Shown: positions 1 through 10,221 of the stretch, one piece after another
Numbering within the stretch: position 1 is the first letter of the stretch
Layout of the letters: every line of letters begins with the position of its first letter
Assembly: GCA_030411725.1 (NCBI GenBank)
Contig: MU839849.1
Span: 310,001 to 374,000 of the forward strand
Direction: 5' to 3'
DNA from: Echria macrotheca
Lineage: Eukaryota; Ascomycota; Sordariomycetes; Sordariales; Schizotheciaceae
DNA length: 64,000 nucleotides
Made by a program: the position numbers and the translations under genes
The notes under the pieces: generated by a model
Database searches by the model: none
What the model was told of the DNA's origin: nothing
The model's input: only the letters and a program-made list of their open reading frames with translations

Positions 1-43
1 AAAATCGCTGTGATGTTCAGCGGCCTTCCTCACCGACGACCCA

Positions 44-916
44 ATGGCGCTCAATCCCTCCCGATCAGCACTCTCGTCCGCCTGCAGGGCTCTCCGACAA
101 TGCAGGCAAGCAGCGTCGACCTTCTCGCAGCCGGCGCGCCGGCTGTCCTCGACACCTGCCCGCCCGGCCGAAGCTGAGGAGAGTGAGCGGCCCCGGTGGT
201 CGTACACGCCCGAGAAGATGAAGGCTCCCTTCCCCATCAGGGTGCCCAAGGATCCAAAGCGGTCAGTGTGGAAGGTCAACGAGGATCCGGATGTGCTCGA
301 CAAGATGTACAACCGGCTGCTGGGGCCAAACGGCGAGAAGATGCTCCCGGACGAGATCAAGTGGCTCGCCGTCACGCACAAGAGCTTCGACGGTGGCAGG
401 AGAGGGTTCAACACGAGACTGGCCTACTACGGTGTGTATTATTGCCAGATTTAACGTTGGCGAGTCTGACTTATCTACCAGGGCGACACGTGCTTGCCCT
501 CGAGACGACGCGCAAGATACTTACGTCGCCGGCCACCGAGATACCCGCGTTCGAGGACGTCTACCAGCGCGAGCCATTCCGCAACGCAGCCCTCGACAAC
601 ATTGACAAGCTGAACGGGAAACAACCGCAGGACATAATCGACAAGGATAAGATCGTCAAGCTGGCGCACGCTATCGGGCTGCACGAGGTTATCCGGTGGA
701 AGCCGAGACTGGTGAGCTCCTTGCCGACAAGAAGGGAGGATATTGCTAACTATTGTCGTCCAGCCCGAAAACCTCCAAGCATCCGGCGTCGGCGTCATCC
801 TCAACACGGCCCTGTACGCGATCGTCGGAGCGATATCCCTACAGCATGGCGCCGAGGTGGCACAGCGGGTGGTACGGGAAAGGATACTCAAGAGGCTAGA
901 GACGTGGGAGAAGTAA
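44..916 (+). CDS. MRPL15: Mitochondrial large-subunit ribosomal protein mL57 (yeast MRPL15 type, RNase III-like fold)
   Basis: Three exons (44-431, 482-711, 764-916) give 256 aa. The N-terminus (about 45 residues) is rich in Arg, Ser and Ala with almost no acid, as expected for a mitochondrial presequence. The body has the inactive RNase III-like core of the mL57 family: a 'LAVTHKSFDGGRRGFN' segment, then 'GRHVLALETTRKIL', and near the C-terminus 'GVILNTALYAIVGAISLQHG'. The family lost RNase III catalysis and is structural in the mitoribosome. Intron 2 has a clear branch point (gctaac) and a cag acceptor. The gene converges with the 2EXR gene, leaving about 175 bp between stop codons. Family assignment is by motif memory; the frame closes cleanly. 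Confidence 0.85.
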
Positions 917-1091
917 TCTTGTACAGAAACCCGTGTAAAAACTTGTACTATATTAGACTGTTTCCAGGGCTGGAAACTCGTCCCTCACAGCTACGGCTGA
1001 ATGAGACGCTGTGTGTATACAAACCTGTCCTGCCATCGCGAATCGGGGTATCACGGATACTTGAGACGGAGTGTCTTGGACTGGAGAAGTG

Positions 1092-1955
1092 TCACCACCC
1101 CTCGAGAAAGTAAACATCCACCACCCGCAACGGCCGCTTGCCCACCACCATCCACCCGCGCTCGTCACGAAAGCGTGTGCCCCAACACACCATGAAATGC
1201 CGGTACGTCTCGCCATCCTTGCGCGCATCCTCGAGCACACATCTCCCACCCGTCCACGCAGCCGGCGGCGTCGTCTCGGGATACGTAAACAGCGTAAACT
1301 CATCCATATCCGCAAACACAGTCCTCGCAAACGCCTTCAGCGTCGCCGCCCCGACGACATGGGCCCACGGCGCCACGCTCATGGCTAACCTACACAACCC
1401 ATACGCTGTTTTCCGTCTATTTTTCAGCCCGGCCCGTATATCCTCGTCCCGGAACCACTCGAGCAGCATAGTCAGCCGCTGGTAGTGCATATCCCCCAGC
1501 ACCACGACCGTGTCCCTCGCCGGGTCGACATAGAGCAGGCGCCGCGTGATGCGCAGAGGTAGGTCGTCCGGGTGGCAGAGGGGGAGCGCAACCGTGTAGG
1601 CTTCCAGCGCGGCGGCGCGCGCTTCGACCGAGACGGAGAGCGCGGCCGGGTTGCGCGAGAGGGATTGCCAGCGCGGCGCGCCGCGGACGTCGTCGGCGTA
1701 GTGGGTGCGGCGCGTGTGCAGCTCTACGGCGCGCGGGACGAAGGAGTGGTGCCAGATTTTGAGGCGGAGCTCGGGGGGGAAGAGGGGGAAGAGGTGGAAG
1801 GTTGGTGAGGAGTCGGGCGGCTGGGGTGTTGGGAGCGGGGTTGGTTCGTCGTAGTCTTTGGGGTTGAAGGTGAGGCGAGTGGGCACGTCGTCGGCGGGCG
1901 GCGTCGCGAGTTCGGTCGTTGTAACTGTCGGGACCGTTGGAGGTGGGGTCCCCAT
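1092..1955 (-). CDS. 2EXR (F-box-like) domain protein
   Basis: Intronless, 287 aa from the ATG at 1955; the open frame runs farther upstream but has no earlier ATG. After a Pro/Thr-rich leader the sequence 'FHLFPLFPPELRLKIWHHSF' (about residues 53-72) is the signature of the fungal 2EXR family, an F-box-like helix pair. A later segment 'LLYVDPARDTVVVLGD' matches the usual family continuation, in which a statement about the residence is followed by a hydrophobic core. Members are abundant in ascomycetes and mostly uncharacterised; a role in protein-protein interaction or ubiquitin ligase recruitment is only inferred. The C-terminus ends with a Trp-rich strand. An upstream 5' exon cannot be excluded. 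Confidence 0.75.
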   Translation of the reverse strand: MGTPPPTVPTVTTTELATPPADDVPTRLTFNPKDYDEPTPLPTPQPPDSSPTFHLFPLFPPELRLKIWHHSFVPRAVELHTRRTHYADDVRGAPRWQSLSRNPAALSVSVEARAAALEAYTVALPLCHPDDLPLRITRRLLYVDPARDTVVVLGDMHYQRLTMLLEWFRDEDIRAGLKNRRKTAYGLCRLAMSVAPWAHVVGAATLKAFARTVFADMDEFTLFTYPETTPPAAWTGGRCVLEDARKDGETYRHFMVCWGTRFRDERGWMVVGKRPLRVVDVYFLEGW

Positions 1956-2531
1956 CGTGGGGATTGCGGGGAGGATTCTTTCTCTTCCACGGCGTTGGGT
2001 CGGCGCGTGGGATGTGTCGGTGGTCTCGTGCTCCGTCTGAGCAGGCACCCACAGAGAGAGATACGGAATTCCCGGCAGTGGTGCGTCTACGGTTCACTGT
2101 AGGAACACGATCGGTCACCCGCGGGGTAGCTTCCGACCATCAAACCCGTACTGTTGGCATCGGCGGTCCGTCGCGGGCGAACCTACAAAGAAGAAATACA
2201 TATCTCTCACCAGCCTCGGACTTGTCGGAGCGGCTGACGATGGGATGGCGACATGGCGTTTGGCTGCAGCGCGGCGGCGAGGTGTGAAGCGGCTCACCAA
2301 TCGCCGGGAAGACACCCGCCCGCTCGGCCCATTCTGATGTCATGGTGCTTTTGCTGGCTAGAGTTTTCGGGAAGCCGAGTGATTTTCGCTCATCGGTTTG
2401 TGCGGACCAGAGCCTTGGCTTCTCGCAAAAGATAGTTATGTTGCGAACCAATGGGAGACTATACAAGAATTACAGGAATACAGATATGGACAGTGTCATT
2501 TCGCGTTGCGCTTCAGCCTTGTTTGTCCATC
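1956..2531. other. Intergenic, no gene seen
   Basis: About 575 bp between the 5' end of the 2EXR gene and the 3' end of the P450 gene. Only short overlapping frames on both strands; no family motif, repeat or RNA gene recognised. Confidence 0.6.
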
Positions 2532-4317
2532 TCAGGCCTGGCCTGATGATACCCTTGGGCTGAGCTTCACCTTCATCACCATCCCGTCCACCGGTTTGGC
2601 CGTGACTTGTTGTCCCTGTGGAGATATGTCAGTATTTTCAAGCCTATCGGATACCTCAGACCAAAACTTACACTGTAGAGCTCGGATTTGACTCGGTACT
2701 GCCCCTTCTCATCCAAGATCGGCTGTCCCTTCTCGTCGAGCTCGAATTCACCAAGACCGACCTTGACAAAGTCGTAGCGCCGCGCCAGCACGGCCAGAAT
2801 AACTCGAGCCTCGATATTGGCCAGCTCCTGACCGATACAGTTTCTCGGACCGCGCTCGAACGGCCTCCACGCGCTCGCCGGGATCTTCCGCTCACTCTTG
2901 TCATCAACCACATCGTTGGTCTTCTCGGACGTGTCCGTGTCCCCCAACCACCGTTCAGGCACAAAGTCGTTGGCTGTCTCGCCGTACACCTTGGGGTCGC
3001 GCTGCACATGGCTGGCACAGAGATACAGCACGAAGCCGTCGACGCACACCTCCTCGCCCTCGCCGTTCGGGAGTGTGAACCCCGAACCCGGCGGGGCCAT
3101 GCGCGCCGAGCCCGCGGGCGGGTGTAGTCTCAACGCTTCCTTGATGACGGCCGAGATGTACGACATGCGGCTGACCAGATCCTCGCCGCCCGGCGCCAAC
3201 AGCCTCGCACGCACGCTGTCGGGCGACGGATCCGGCCCAAAGATGTCGTCGAGCTCGTCGCGGACTGCCTTCAACGCGCGAGGACACCGCGACAGCTCGT
3301 AGAAAATCCACGACAGCAGGATACTCGTCGTGTCGTGGCCGGCAAACAGGAACGTCTTGATCTGGTCGCACGCCTGGCTGACGCGCAGCTCCGTCAGCTT
3401 GTCGGTGCCGTGCAGACTCAGGGCCAGCACGCTCTTGGATTGCTTGGCCGAGCCCGACTGCTGCCTCGCGTACTCCTCGCGAATAATCGGTTTAAGCAGG
3501 CTGTCGATGCGAGAAGCCAGACTCATGCGCGTGTATTCGCGCCACGGATGGAACCACCAGGGCGAGGCGGCGCGGATGTTGGAGTAGCTCCGAATCATAT
3601 CGTCATAGAGCCGGATCAGCTCGCCGCGGTCGGCCTTGTTCATGTGCTGCGCGTCAAAGTCGACGTCCATGGTCACGGCGCCGATGATGTCGAAGGTGAG
3701 GTTGATCAGCGGCTTGTCGAGCGCGACGGGCTCGCCGCTGGCCACGAAGCTGTCGAGGTGTCGGAGAAAAATCCACGTCTTGTCCAGGATGGCCGGAAGC
3801 ATGCCCATCAGATGGCTCGGCGCGAAGCCGGGGTTGAACGCTTTGCGGATCTGCTTCCATTCTTCGTTCTGTCATTCCGTTAGAGACTAGCCGCGTGCAA
3901 GACGGTTGAGACACTCACATCCTTGGTCAACAGTGACAGAGGCCCGATGAGGTACTTCAGCCCTTTCATAGTCGGCGACTTGGGCACGCTCCAGGGGAAC
4001 ACCTTGGTCGATTTGGACACGCGCTCGGCCGCCTCGTGGTCGCTAATGATGAGAATGGGAGCCGTGACGGGCCGCAGGTCCATCAGCAGCATGGGCGGGT
4101 TGCCGAGGGCGCTGCGGATCTGGGCAAATACCTCATCGCTGTGGCAGTCGGGCCGGCACTGCTTGAGGAAGTCGTTGAAGGCGCTCAGGTGGCCCCAGAT
4201 GGGCGATGGTTTGAGTTGGGGCAGCTTCTTGAACTGCTCGAGACGGGCGTAGCGGATGCGCGTGATGGCGTAGACGAGCGCCGTCGCCAATCCGACGAGG
4301 AGGAGTCGATCGAGCAT
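2532..4317 (-). CDS. Cytochrome P450 monooxygenase (E-class, ER-anchored)
   Basis: Three exons (4317-3919, 3868-2672, 2615-2532) give 559 aa. An N-terminal hydrophobic anchor (residues 1-20, 'MLDRLLLVGLATALVYAI') is followed by a proline-containing hinge 'LPQLKPSPIWGH'. The I-helix oxygen-binding motif is 'FAGHDTTSILLSW', the K-helix ExxR is 'KEALRLHP', the PERF-like motif is 'FVPERWLGD' and the heme-Cys loop is 'FERGPRNCIGQEL'. All essential residues are intact. The last 28 codons lie in a separate exon (gtaagt donor at 2671, cag acceptor ending at 2616) and read 'VTAKPVDGMVMKVKLSP', the usual C-terminal beta strand of fungal P450s. Substrate unknown. It lies upstream of an oxidoreductase gene on the same strand, but nothing else suggests a pathway cluster. 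Confidence 0.92.
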
Positions 4318-4869
4318 CGTGGTGGGTTGGTTGTGCTTTCCAGCCAGCGGCGGGACCGACTGTGTTATGGGATCATCTTTTATTTATCGCCGTTGGAAAA
4401 GGCACGAACGGGACGAATCGAACCATGGTTTGAAGTCCAAACCTGGAAGGGAGGCGGGGCACTCTCATCCCGCTGAGAACGAAGCTTCGCCGGCGGTGGG
4501 CGTCCCGATTAGGGGCACCCCACCCCCTAACGTTGTCTCGACAGTGGCGCACCCCCGCCTTGGATGGTCGCCTATTCCCGACGAAATTCAAATGCGGAAT
4601 AACTGGATCGGGAAAGGTAATTTTCGTCGAGATACAGTACCCGTTTCGCCTTTCGGATTCTTATGGGTATCAGATGGATTCAATGTATTTGCAGGTGGTT
4701 GGCGTTCAAATGCTTGGCTTGGTTTTGGTGGTCAGCAACGGCCCGCCCGGTGAAACACAACCCGTCAATTAACCTTATCTCTGAAATCTAAAAAAACTCT
4801 GTTGGCTCGGGTATCCAAGCCAACTCTATAGGTATCCTGATGACAAAAGAGAAAACAGCTCCATCAGAT
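4318..4869. other. Intergenic, no gene seen
   Basis: About 550 bp separating the P450 start from the stop of the next reductase gene on the same strand. It must contain the P450 promoter; an A/T-rich stretch (gataaataaaag read on the minus strand) lies about 60 bp before the P450 ATG. Confidence 0.5.
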
Positions 4870-5607
4870 CTAGTAAGTAACAGTGGCCACCTTGGCCACC
4901 CACGTGGCATCTCCCTCGATGACATTCTCAAAAATCCACTTCCCCACGTCCTCGCGCGTGATGGAATACCCAATGGCCGCGCTCTCCACCTTCTTTGCAA
5001 CCGGGTCTTCCATGCCGGCCCGGACCGGCTTCTGCCCGCCCGGCCCGCTGGTCAACAAACTCGCGCGGATGATGGTCCAGTCCTCGCCGCTGGCCATCAT
5101 CAGCGCCTCCATGCCGCGCTTGTCCTTGTGCGGCGAGTGCAGGATGACCTTGTACAGCGGTACGAATGGGATCGGCACGTCCCGCGCGACCTCGGACAGG
5201 CCCGTGGATGACACGCCCGTGATGCGGGGCCGGCCGGCGTAGCCCTCGGTCCGCAGGGCCGTGATGCTCTGCAACAAGACCTCCATGCCGTGGCGGCAGA
5301 CGTCGCCGTCGGGCTTGAGCAGGCCCTCCATGGTGATGGGGTTGCCGAGGGCCGAGACGACGTGGTCGACGAGCGTCTTGGGTTTGGAGGGGTGGATGAG
5401 GCCGGTGCGGAGGACGGCGGCGTCGTGCGCGTTGCCCTCGATGATGGTAACGTGTGCTTGCTGCTCAGCTGAGAGCTGGGCTGTGAGCTTGGAGGGTGTG
5501 CGACACACGGCGATGCAGGCGTGGCCGGCGGCGATGGAGCGGTGCAGGGTCGAGAAGGCGCACCCGCCCGTAGCGCCGAGGAAGAGGATGGCCTTTCCGG
5601 TGGACAT
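4870..5607 (-). CDS. NAD(P)-binding Rossmann protein (NmrA / atypical SDR type)
   Basis: Single exon, 245 aa. The N-terminus 'ILFLGATGGCAFSTLHRSI' is a Rossmann GxxGxxx dinucleotide-binding loop after the first beta strand. 'HVTIIEGNAHDAAVL' is the second beta-alpha unit and 'HVVSALGNP' the third strand. A Ser at 'ITGVSSTGLSE' sits where atypical SDRs carry a catalytic or structural Ser, but the YxxxK of classical SDRs is not obvious. 'WTIIRASLLTSGPGG' and 'ITREDVGKWIFENV' are typical of the NmrA/SDR_a5 group. Such proteins act as reductases or as redox sensors; the sequence does not decide. The upstream region has a candidate TATA at 5792-5797. Confidence 0.82.
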   Translation of the reverse strand: MSTGKAILFLGATGGCAFSTLHRSIAAGHACIAVCRTPSKLTAQLSAEQQAHVTIIEGNAHDAAVLRTGLIHPSKPKTLVDHVVSALGNPITMEGLLKPDGDVCRHGMEVLLQSITALRTEGYAGRPRITGVSSTGLSEVARDVPIPFVPLYKVILHSPHKDKRGMEALMMASGEDWTIIRASLLTSGPGGQKPVRAGMEDPVAKKVESAAIGYSITREDVGKWIFENVIEGDATWVAKVATVTY

Positions 5608-5701
5608 TGTGAGGGTTGACTTTGATGTGGTTGCTAAGTATCAAGTGTTTGGAGTGTTGGTGTCGTGGCGCGATATGCCAAGTGCTGTCTGATCAAGGGT
5701 G

Positions 5702-5745
5702 TGGTGGTGGATGAAGACGAAGATGAAGATGAAGCTGAAGATGCT
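5702..5745. repeat. Imperfect GAWGAA purine-rich simple repeat
   Basis: Seen directly: repeated gatgaagacgaagatgaag-type units, about 44 bp of almost pure purine on the plus strand, which is a CT-rich tract when read toward the reductase gene. CT-rich tracts are common in fungal promoters. Confidence 0.6.
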
Positions 5746-5791
5746 GTCCGGCCGTAAAAAAAAGTCCAGAAGCCATGGCGATGTCTCGTTC

Positions 5792-5797
5792 TTTATA
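5792..5797 (-). promoter_or_regulatory. Candidate TATA box of the NAD(P)-binding protein gene
   Basis: Minus strand reads TATAAA(G) about 185 bp before the ATG at 5607. Position is plausible but long for a core promoter. Confidence 0.35.
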
Positions 5798-6630
5798 CAT
5801 GTTCAATACGCTTCAGAGATGTCTTCAATACGCTTCAAAGACAGGCCGACCGGCGCCTACGATGGGATGCGACGGCCAGATGCAGAAACGTCTTACGCTT
5901 GATAACTGTCCGGGAGGGTCGGCGGAGGGATTGAAGGTCACGAAACAGAAAGCCGGGCCGCGCAGTCCCGCGCTGCCCCGCGAAATGGCGGTGCCAAGCA
6001 GGGCGATCGATCGAAAGTTGGGCCGGCGCGCTTGTGTTAAGCGACCATGGAGTGGTGCTCTGCATGCTGATTGGTCCAGAGACCAGATCGGGCTGTCTTT
6101 CGACACAACACCGTCTCAGCAAGTCTCCGCTTGCTCCTGCACACTGCAAAATTCCTCGCTGAGCCACGATTGCTGCTGCCCAATCACCACGAGACCCGTC
6201 ACACCCTCGAAAAACACTCGGCTTTTTCAACGGAAGACAAGGACCGATTCACACAAGAGTCATCGCGCCCTTCGGCTTGGAGACACAAATATGTCATTTC
6301 TGAGGCTACCAACGACTTGCTCTTGGCACTGTCGGCGCCGCCGATGATGCATAGCTAACCTAACCCAATGCATATATTCCCAGATCCCAATGCAAACCTA
6401 AGATGATGATCCCGTGTCCAGTCCCAGTCCTGTCCTATCCCAATCCTGTTGCCGTCCAAAATGCAATGCAATACCAACCATTCGATGCCCGAATCCTACC
6501 GACGGACCCGCTCTACTACGAAACAGACAGAACGAGAAGTCGTCAAGATGTGCTATATCGGCTCAGCCCTGTCGGACCCCGTAGCTCATGACGAACTCAC
6601 TCGACCTGTCTGTTTGCGCACAGTCGGGAA

Positions 6631-7378
6631 TCAGTAGTAGGAGTCGCTATACTGGTTGCGGCGGTTGCGCTCGCCAACCGAGCTGACGCTCTCGCTGGGC
6701 GCGACGCTGCGGTTGTCCATGTCCCAGTCCCCATCAAGCTCCTCGACGACCTCCCAGTCGTCGACACCGGCGCTGCTAGGCGGCAGCGGCACGCGGCGGG
6801 CATTGGCGAGCGTGCCGACGTGGCTGCCGGCGCGCGAGAAGGCGGCGATATCCCGCGGCGGGCTGGGGCGGAAGGTGCTGTTGGAGCCGGCGTGCGACTG
6901 GCCGACGGCGCTCCTATACGCCGAGCTGGCCGAGGAGCCGGCATAGGAGGTCGCGCGGGTCGGCGGCGGGGCGCGTCCGCCGTAGGACGCGCTGACGACC
7001 GACGAACCCGTGTCGATGCCCGAGTCGCGGTCGGCCTCGGAACGGCCGTAGCGGTTGCCGGTGATCTTGACGCTGCCCGCCTCGACGCGTACCTGCACGC
7101 CCTTGGGCAGCGTGACGTGGCCCGAGCCGCGGGCCATCAGCAGCAGGTCCTCGCCGCCGCGCCGACCCTCGCCGTCCATGAAGACGATGCTGCGGCAGTT
7201 CTGGAAGTCGAGCTCGAGCTCCTGGTTCAATGGACCGTAGCTGTACGACTCGTGGTAGTCGCTGCGGCCGAAGACAGCGTTGGTCTTGTCCGACCACCGT
7301 CTGCGCTGTGCCCTGGTTAGTCTCGGTGGTTGCGGAGAGTTGGAGGTGGACACATACCATTTCCTGGGCGTCAAGCAT
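6631..7378 (-). CDS. Conserved-looking hypothetical protein, Ser-rich with acidic C-terminus
   Basis: Two exons proposed: 7378-7358 (encoding MLDAQEM) and 7305-6631, intron 7306-7357 with gtatgt donor and gcacag acceptor, giving 231 aa. An ordered N-terminal part contains 'RRRWSDKTNAVFGRSDYHES', an acidic/hydrophobic stretch 'LELDFQNCRSIVFMDGEG', and beta-type strands 'HVTLPKGVQVRVEAGSVKI'. It is followed by a low-complexity Ser/Ala/Pro region of about 100 residues and an acidic tail 'DDWEVVEELDGDWDMDN'. No signal peptide, membrane span or known catalytic motif is visible. I do not recognise the family. The start is chosen because the only other in-frame extension runs through sequence with poor coding character. 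Confidence 0.6.
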
Positions 7379-8320
7379 TTTGATGGTTTTTTGGGGTGAA
7401 GCTGCTGTGTGTGTATGTGTTGTTGTGTTTCAAGGGGTGCTTCTGCCTTCAAAGCTGTGGTTGCGTCTGAGTCTGGAGAGAAGAGAATGGGAAACTTGAA
7501 CCAGAAAAAGACGGTCATATTTATCCTAGACCATGGACAAAAAAGCAGTGGACGAAACACTTCATGCCCAAGTAAGGCGACATGGCCGTCAGTATGGCAG
7601 CAACGAAGCTTGAGGCATCGCCAGCCAATCGTGGCTACAAAAAATGGCCTGGCGCGCACCGAGTGGACTATGGACGTGCCAACTCTACTTTGGAGCCCGA
7701 CCTCGCCCCAGCCCGATCCCAAGGCCGTCGCGACCCCAGCAGCTGACGTGGTCGGCCCAGCGCTGGGCGTGAGCGGTGCTGGAGACGGGTCGCCCCAATC
7801 CGCTTCGGACGCCCAGCTGAGCAGAGACGTCGCCCCGCTTAGGACAACGAGACCGCTCTTTGTGTGGAGGTTCGCAGCTGATGGCGCGGCAGCGTCTGAT
7901 TGGTCGCCTCCGATTTGGGATGGGAGAGGTTGGTCGGTTCCTGCGTTGGGCTCAGGGGCTTGCAGCGAGTGCTGTGGCAGCGGGTCACTGTTTGTCGAAA
8001 TGGTTTCATGACTCAGCGGTTTTCTCTGGTCGTCGAGCTAGCAGGTCAACAGTTGTCCTAGTTTCGGTACGAGACACCGCATGTGAGCGAGATCACAACT
8101 CAGATCCCCCTCTCGGGGGAAAACAAGTTGACTTTGGGCAGGGCTACATGCTCAGCCGAATCTACCCGGCTGGCCGTTTTCGACTTGTCATTTACTTCTG
8201 TCTATTCTATGGACGTTGTCTGTTGTTGCTCTTGGGCTTCACTTGAACCCAGCATGACTTGTTGGTCCTGTCCAGCGGCCATTTTCGTCCGTCTCCTATG
8301 GACGATCATTCTGCATGCAT
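7379..8320. other. Intergenic, no gene seen
   Basis: About 940 bp upstream of the Ser-rich gene and downstream of the thioesterase-like gene (both minus strand). Open frames here lack domain signatures. Confidence 0.5.
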
Positions 8321-9274
8321 CTACAAGTGATTCTTCTTTGGCGTGTTCCTCTCAAATCCCAGGATCAGGTTGACGTGGTTCGCCAGCATCACCAGATCCC
8401 CCTGAGCATCATACACCAACACCTCCAGATCCAGCCGGCCATTCCGTATCTGCTTCGTCTGCAGCCTCAGTCGTAACCACTCCTCCCCCTCGGCCGGCAA
8501 GGCCTTCTTCAGATCCATATTCATCACGACGGTGGGATACCAAAACACGCCATCAGGCGGAAACTCGGTCTTTGGCGCAGTCCGGTACGACTCGATGGTA
8601 ATCGGCATACTGTCAACGACAAACGCCAGCGCCGCCGTGTCGAACTTCTCTCCACTGCTGAGACACATCCACACATCGGCCATATTCGGCGGCAACGTCG
8701 GCACCCTCGGCCCAAAGACGCGCGTGTTGGCCAACACGTCGATGCGCACCAGCCGGGGCGGCGGCACCCACGCCGTCCAGTGCTCGTCGCCTCCCTCCCT
8801 GATGAGCGCCGCAAAATCCGGCCGTGGAGGCGGAGGCGACACGATCGGAACGTGTGCCGACGAGATACTCAGCCCTTGCTCGCGCGTGACATCGGCCATG
8901 GTGAAGTAGCCCGCGATTGCCTTCCTGCTGTCCCCCGTGATCCATGGACTGGAGTCCAAAAGAGCGCCGCCGCCCTGGTACAGCGTGACGTGCACGGTCG
9001 AGAGGGTCCGGCCCGGCTTGACGATTTCCACGGCAATAATGGCCGGTCCCGGCTCGGTGCGGGCGAGAAAGGCAAAGTGCGCCGTCATGGCGTGCGGTTG
9101 GTTCTTGGGGGACATGTGCGTGCTCGCGGCGCGGACCATGCAGGCGGCGACGTAGCCGCCATTCGGGACGGAGCCGATGCGGAAGGTCGGGCTGAGATTG
9201 ACGCGGTAGAAGCCATCACCGAGAGGCGTGACCTGTGTCGCCTCGGAGAAGGGGATGAGTTTTGTTTTCGCCAT
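8321..9274 (-). CDS. Thioesterase-like (double hotdog) protein
   Basis: Single exon, 317 aa, the usual length of a two-hotdog acyl-CoA thioesterase-like protein. The first hotdog contains 'SVPNGGYVAACMVRAA', the glycine-rich central helix of the family, preceded by 'YRVNLSPTFRIG'. 'HFAFLARTEPGPAIIAVEIVKPGRTLSTVHVTLYQ' is the following strand pair with the characteristic substrate-channel 'G(R/K)xxSxVxVxL' pattern. The second hotdog ends in 'LRLQTKQIRNGRLDLEVLVYDAQGDLVMLANHV'. Fungal members hydrolyse or bind acyl-CoAs; no substrate can be assigned. The start at 9274 is the ATG directly before the conserved part. The frame is open for another 33 codons upstream, but that leader looks non-coding. 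Confidence 0.8.
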   Translation of the reverse strand: MAKTKLIPFSEATQVTPLGDGFYRVNLSPTFRIGSVPNGGYVAACMVRAASTHMSPKNQPHAMTAHFAFLARTEPGPAIIAVEIVKPGRTLSTVHVTLYQGGGALLDSSPWITGDSRKAIAGYFTMADVTREQGLSISSAHVPIVSPPPPRPDFAALIREGGDEHWTAWVPPPRLVRIDVLANTRVFGPRVPTLPPNMADVWMCLSSGEKFDTAALAFVVDSMPITIESYRTAPKTEFPPDGVFWYPTVVMNMDLKKALPAEGEEWLRLRLQTKQIRNGRLDLEVLVYDAQGDLVMLANHVNLILGFERNTPKKNHL

Positions 9275-10221
9275 TGCTGTGGGACTTGCTAAAGGCGAGA
9301 GATGGTGGTGAGCGAGATGCAGAATGCGGGGTGTTTGAGGGTTGATGATGATTTTGAACCCACGGCCGCGCAAATGTTACCGGGACATGTCGAAGAGTTA
9401 AATGCGAGGGCGTGTCTGGCTCGGTCCGAGCGACGAAAGCGTAGTGGTTTGCCGCCCCAAGTCTTGGATCGTCATCTGTAGTGAGATTGAGGAGGCCAAG
9501 AGGAGGAGAGTACCTGGGTAATTGGCCGGGAATGCTGAGGTGAGGCGATTACCAACCACGAAGGGTTATTTTGCAGTGGAGTTGCCTTCTTTCCTTACCT
9601 ATCTAGTGCTATCATAACAGGTTTCTGGTGATCACCCGCCCTTTTCAAGAACACCTCCGCAATTGACGGCGGTCAGCTCGAGATGGCCGGGGTCAGCGGG
9701 GTCGGAGAGATGGAATCCCGCAGCGGCGACCCGGCCGGTTCGGCACCCCCACTTACCTCGGCACACCACCACCCCGCCAGCATCCCCTAGACTACCCCTG
9801 TCCACAGCTTGTCATCAACACTGACTGACAGCTTGATCGGTAGCATCCCGTAATCTGGGCATTCGTTCACATGCAAACCGTAGCGCTATCAAACTCGTCG
9901 TCTCTGCCGCTGTCAACATGTTGACCCCCAACTTCCTTACCCCTGACAGACGCCCAAACGAGACGTCGCTCCGTGATATGGACTCCCATCCTGTCCTCGT
10001 CCGCCCCAACGATCCGGACTGTTGGGAACTGTGACAGCCCTGCCGGTGGGTTCGGTGTTTCATGGACGATATCCCGCCGCAGGGGTGCCCCGTGTTATAA
10101 CGGTTGACGGCTCTCAAATAAAAAAAATAAAAAATGAGAGAGAGGAAAAACTAACTTGTGTCAACCACTGACAACCATCACCAACTACCCGTCCCTCGTT
10201 ATCCCCATCTCGTCCGACGAC
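9275..10221. other. Divergent promoter region between thioesterase-like and DUF829 genes
   Basis: About 950 bp between divergently transcribed genes, so it likely holds both promoters. No TATA is obvious next to either start; an A-rich tract (10117-10135) precedes the DUF829 gene. No coding signature. Confidence 0.5.

Larger units (their letters stand above)
5608..6630. other. Intergenic, no gene seen
   Basis: About 1 kb with a purine-rich imperfect repeat (5702-5745) and a TATA-like box serving the reductase gene. No frame with a recognisable domain. Confidence 0.5.

Noticed and set aside
1956..2118. N-terminal extension of the 2EXR protein
   Set aside because: The frame is open but has no ATG, and the extra residues do not resemble the family.
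4400..4432. tRNA-like T-loop sequence (ggttcgattc on the minus strand)
   Set aside because: Flanking bases do not form a T stem and no anticodon or acceptor stem could be folded. No tRNA was accepted anywhere in the window.
2532..5607. P450 plus reductase as start of a secondary-metabolite cluster
   Set aside because: No PKS, NRPS, terpene cyclase or pathway regulator nearby; the three P450s are scattered among unrelated genes.
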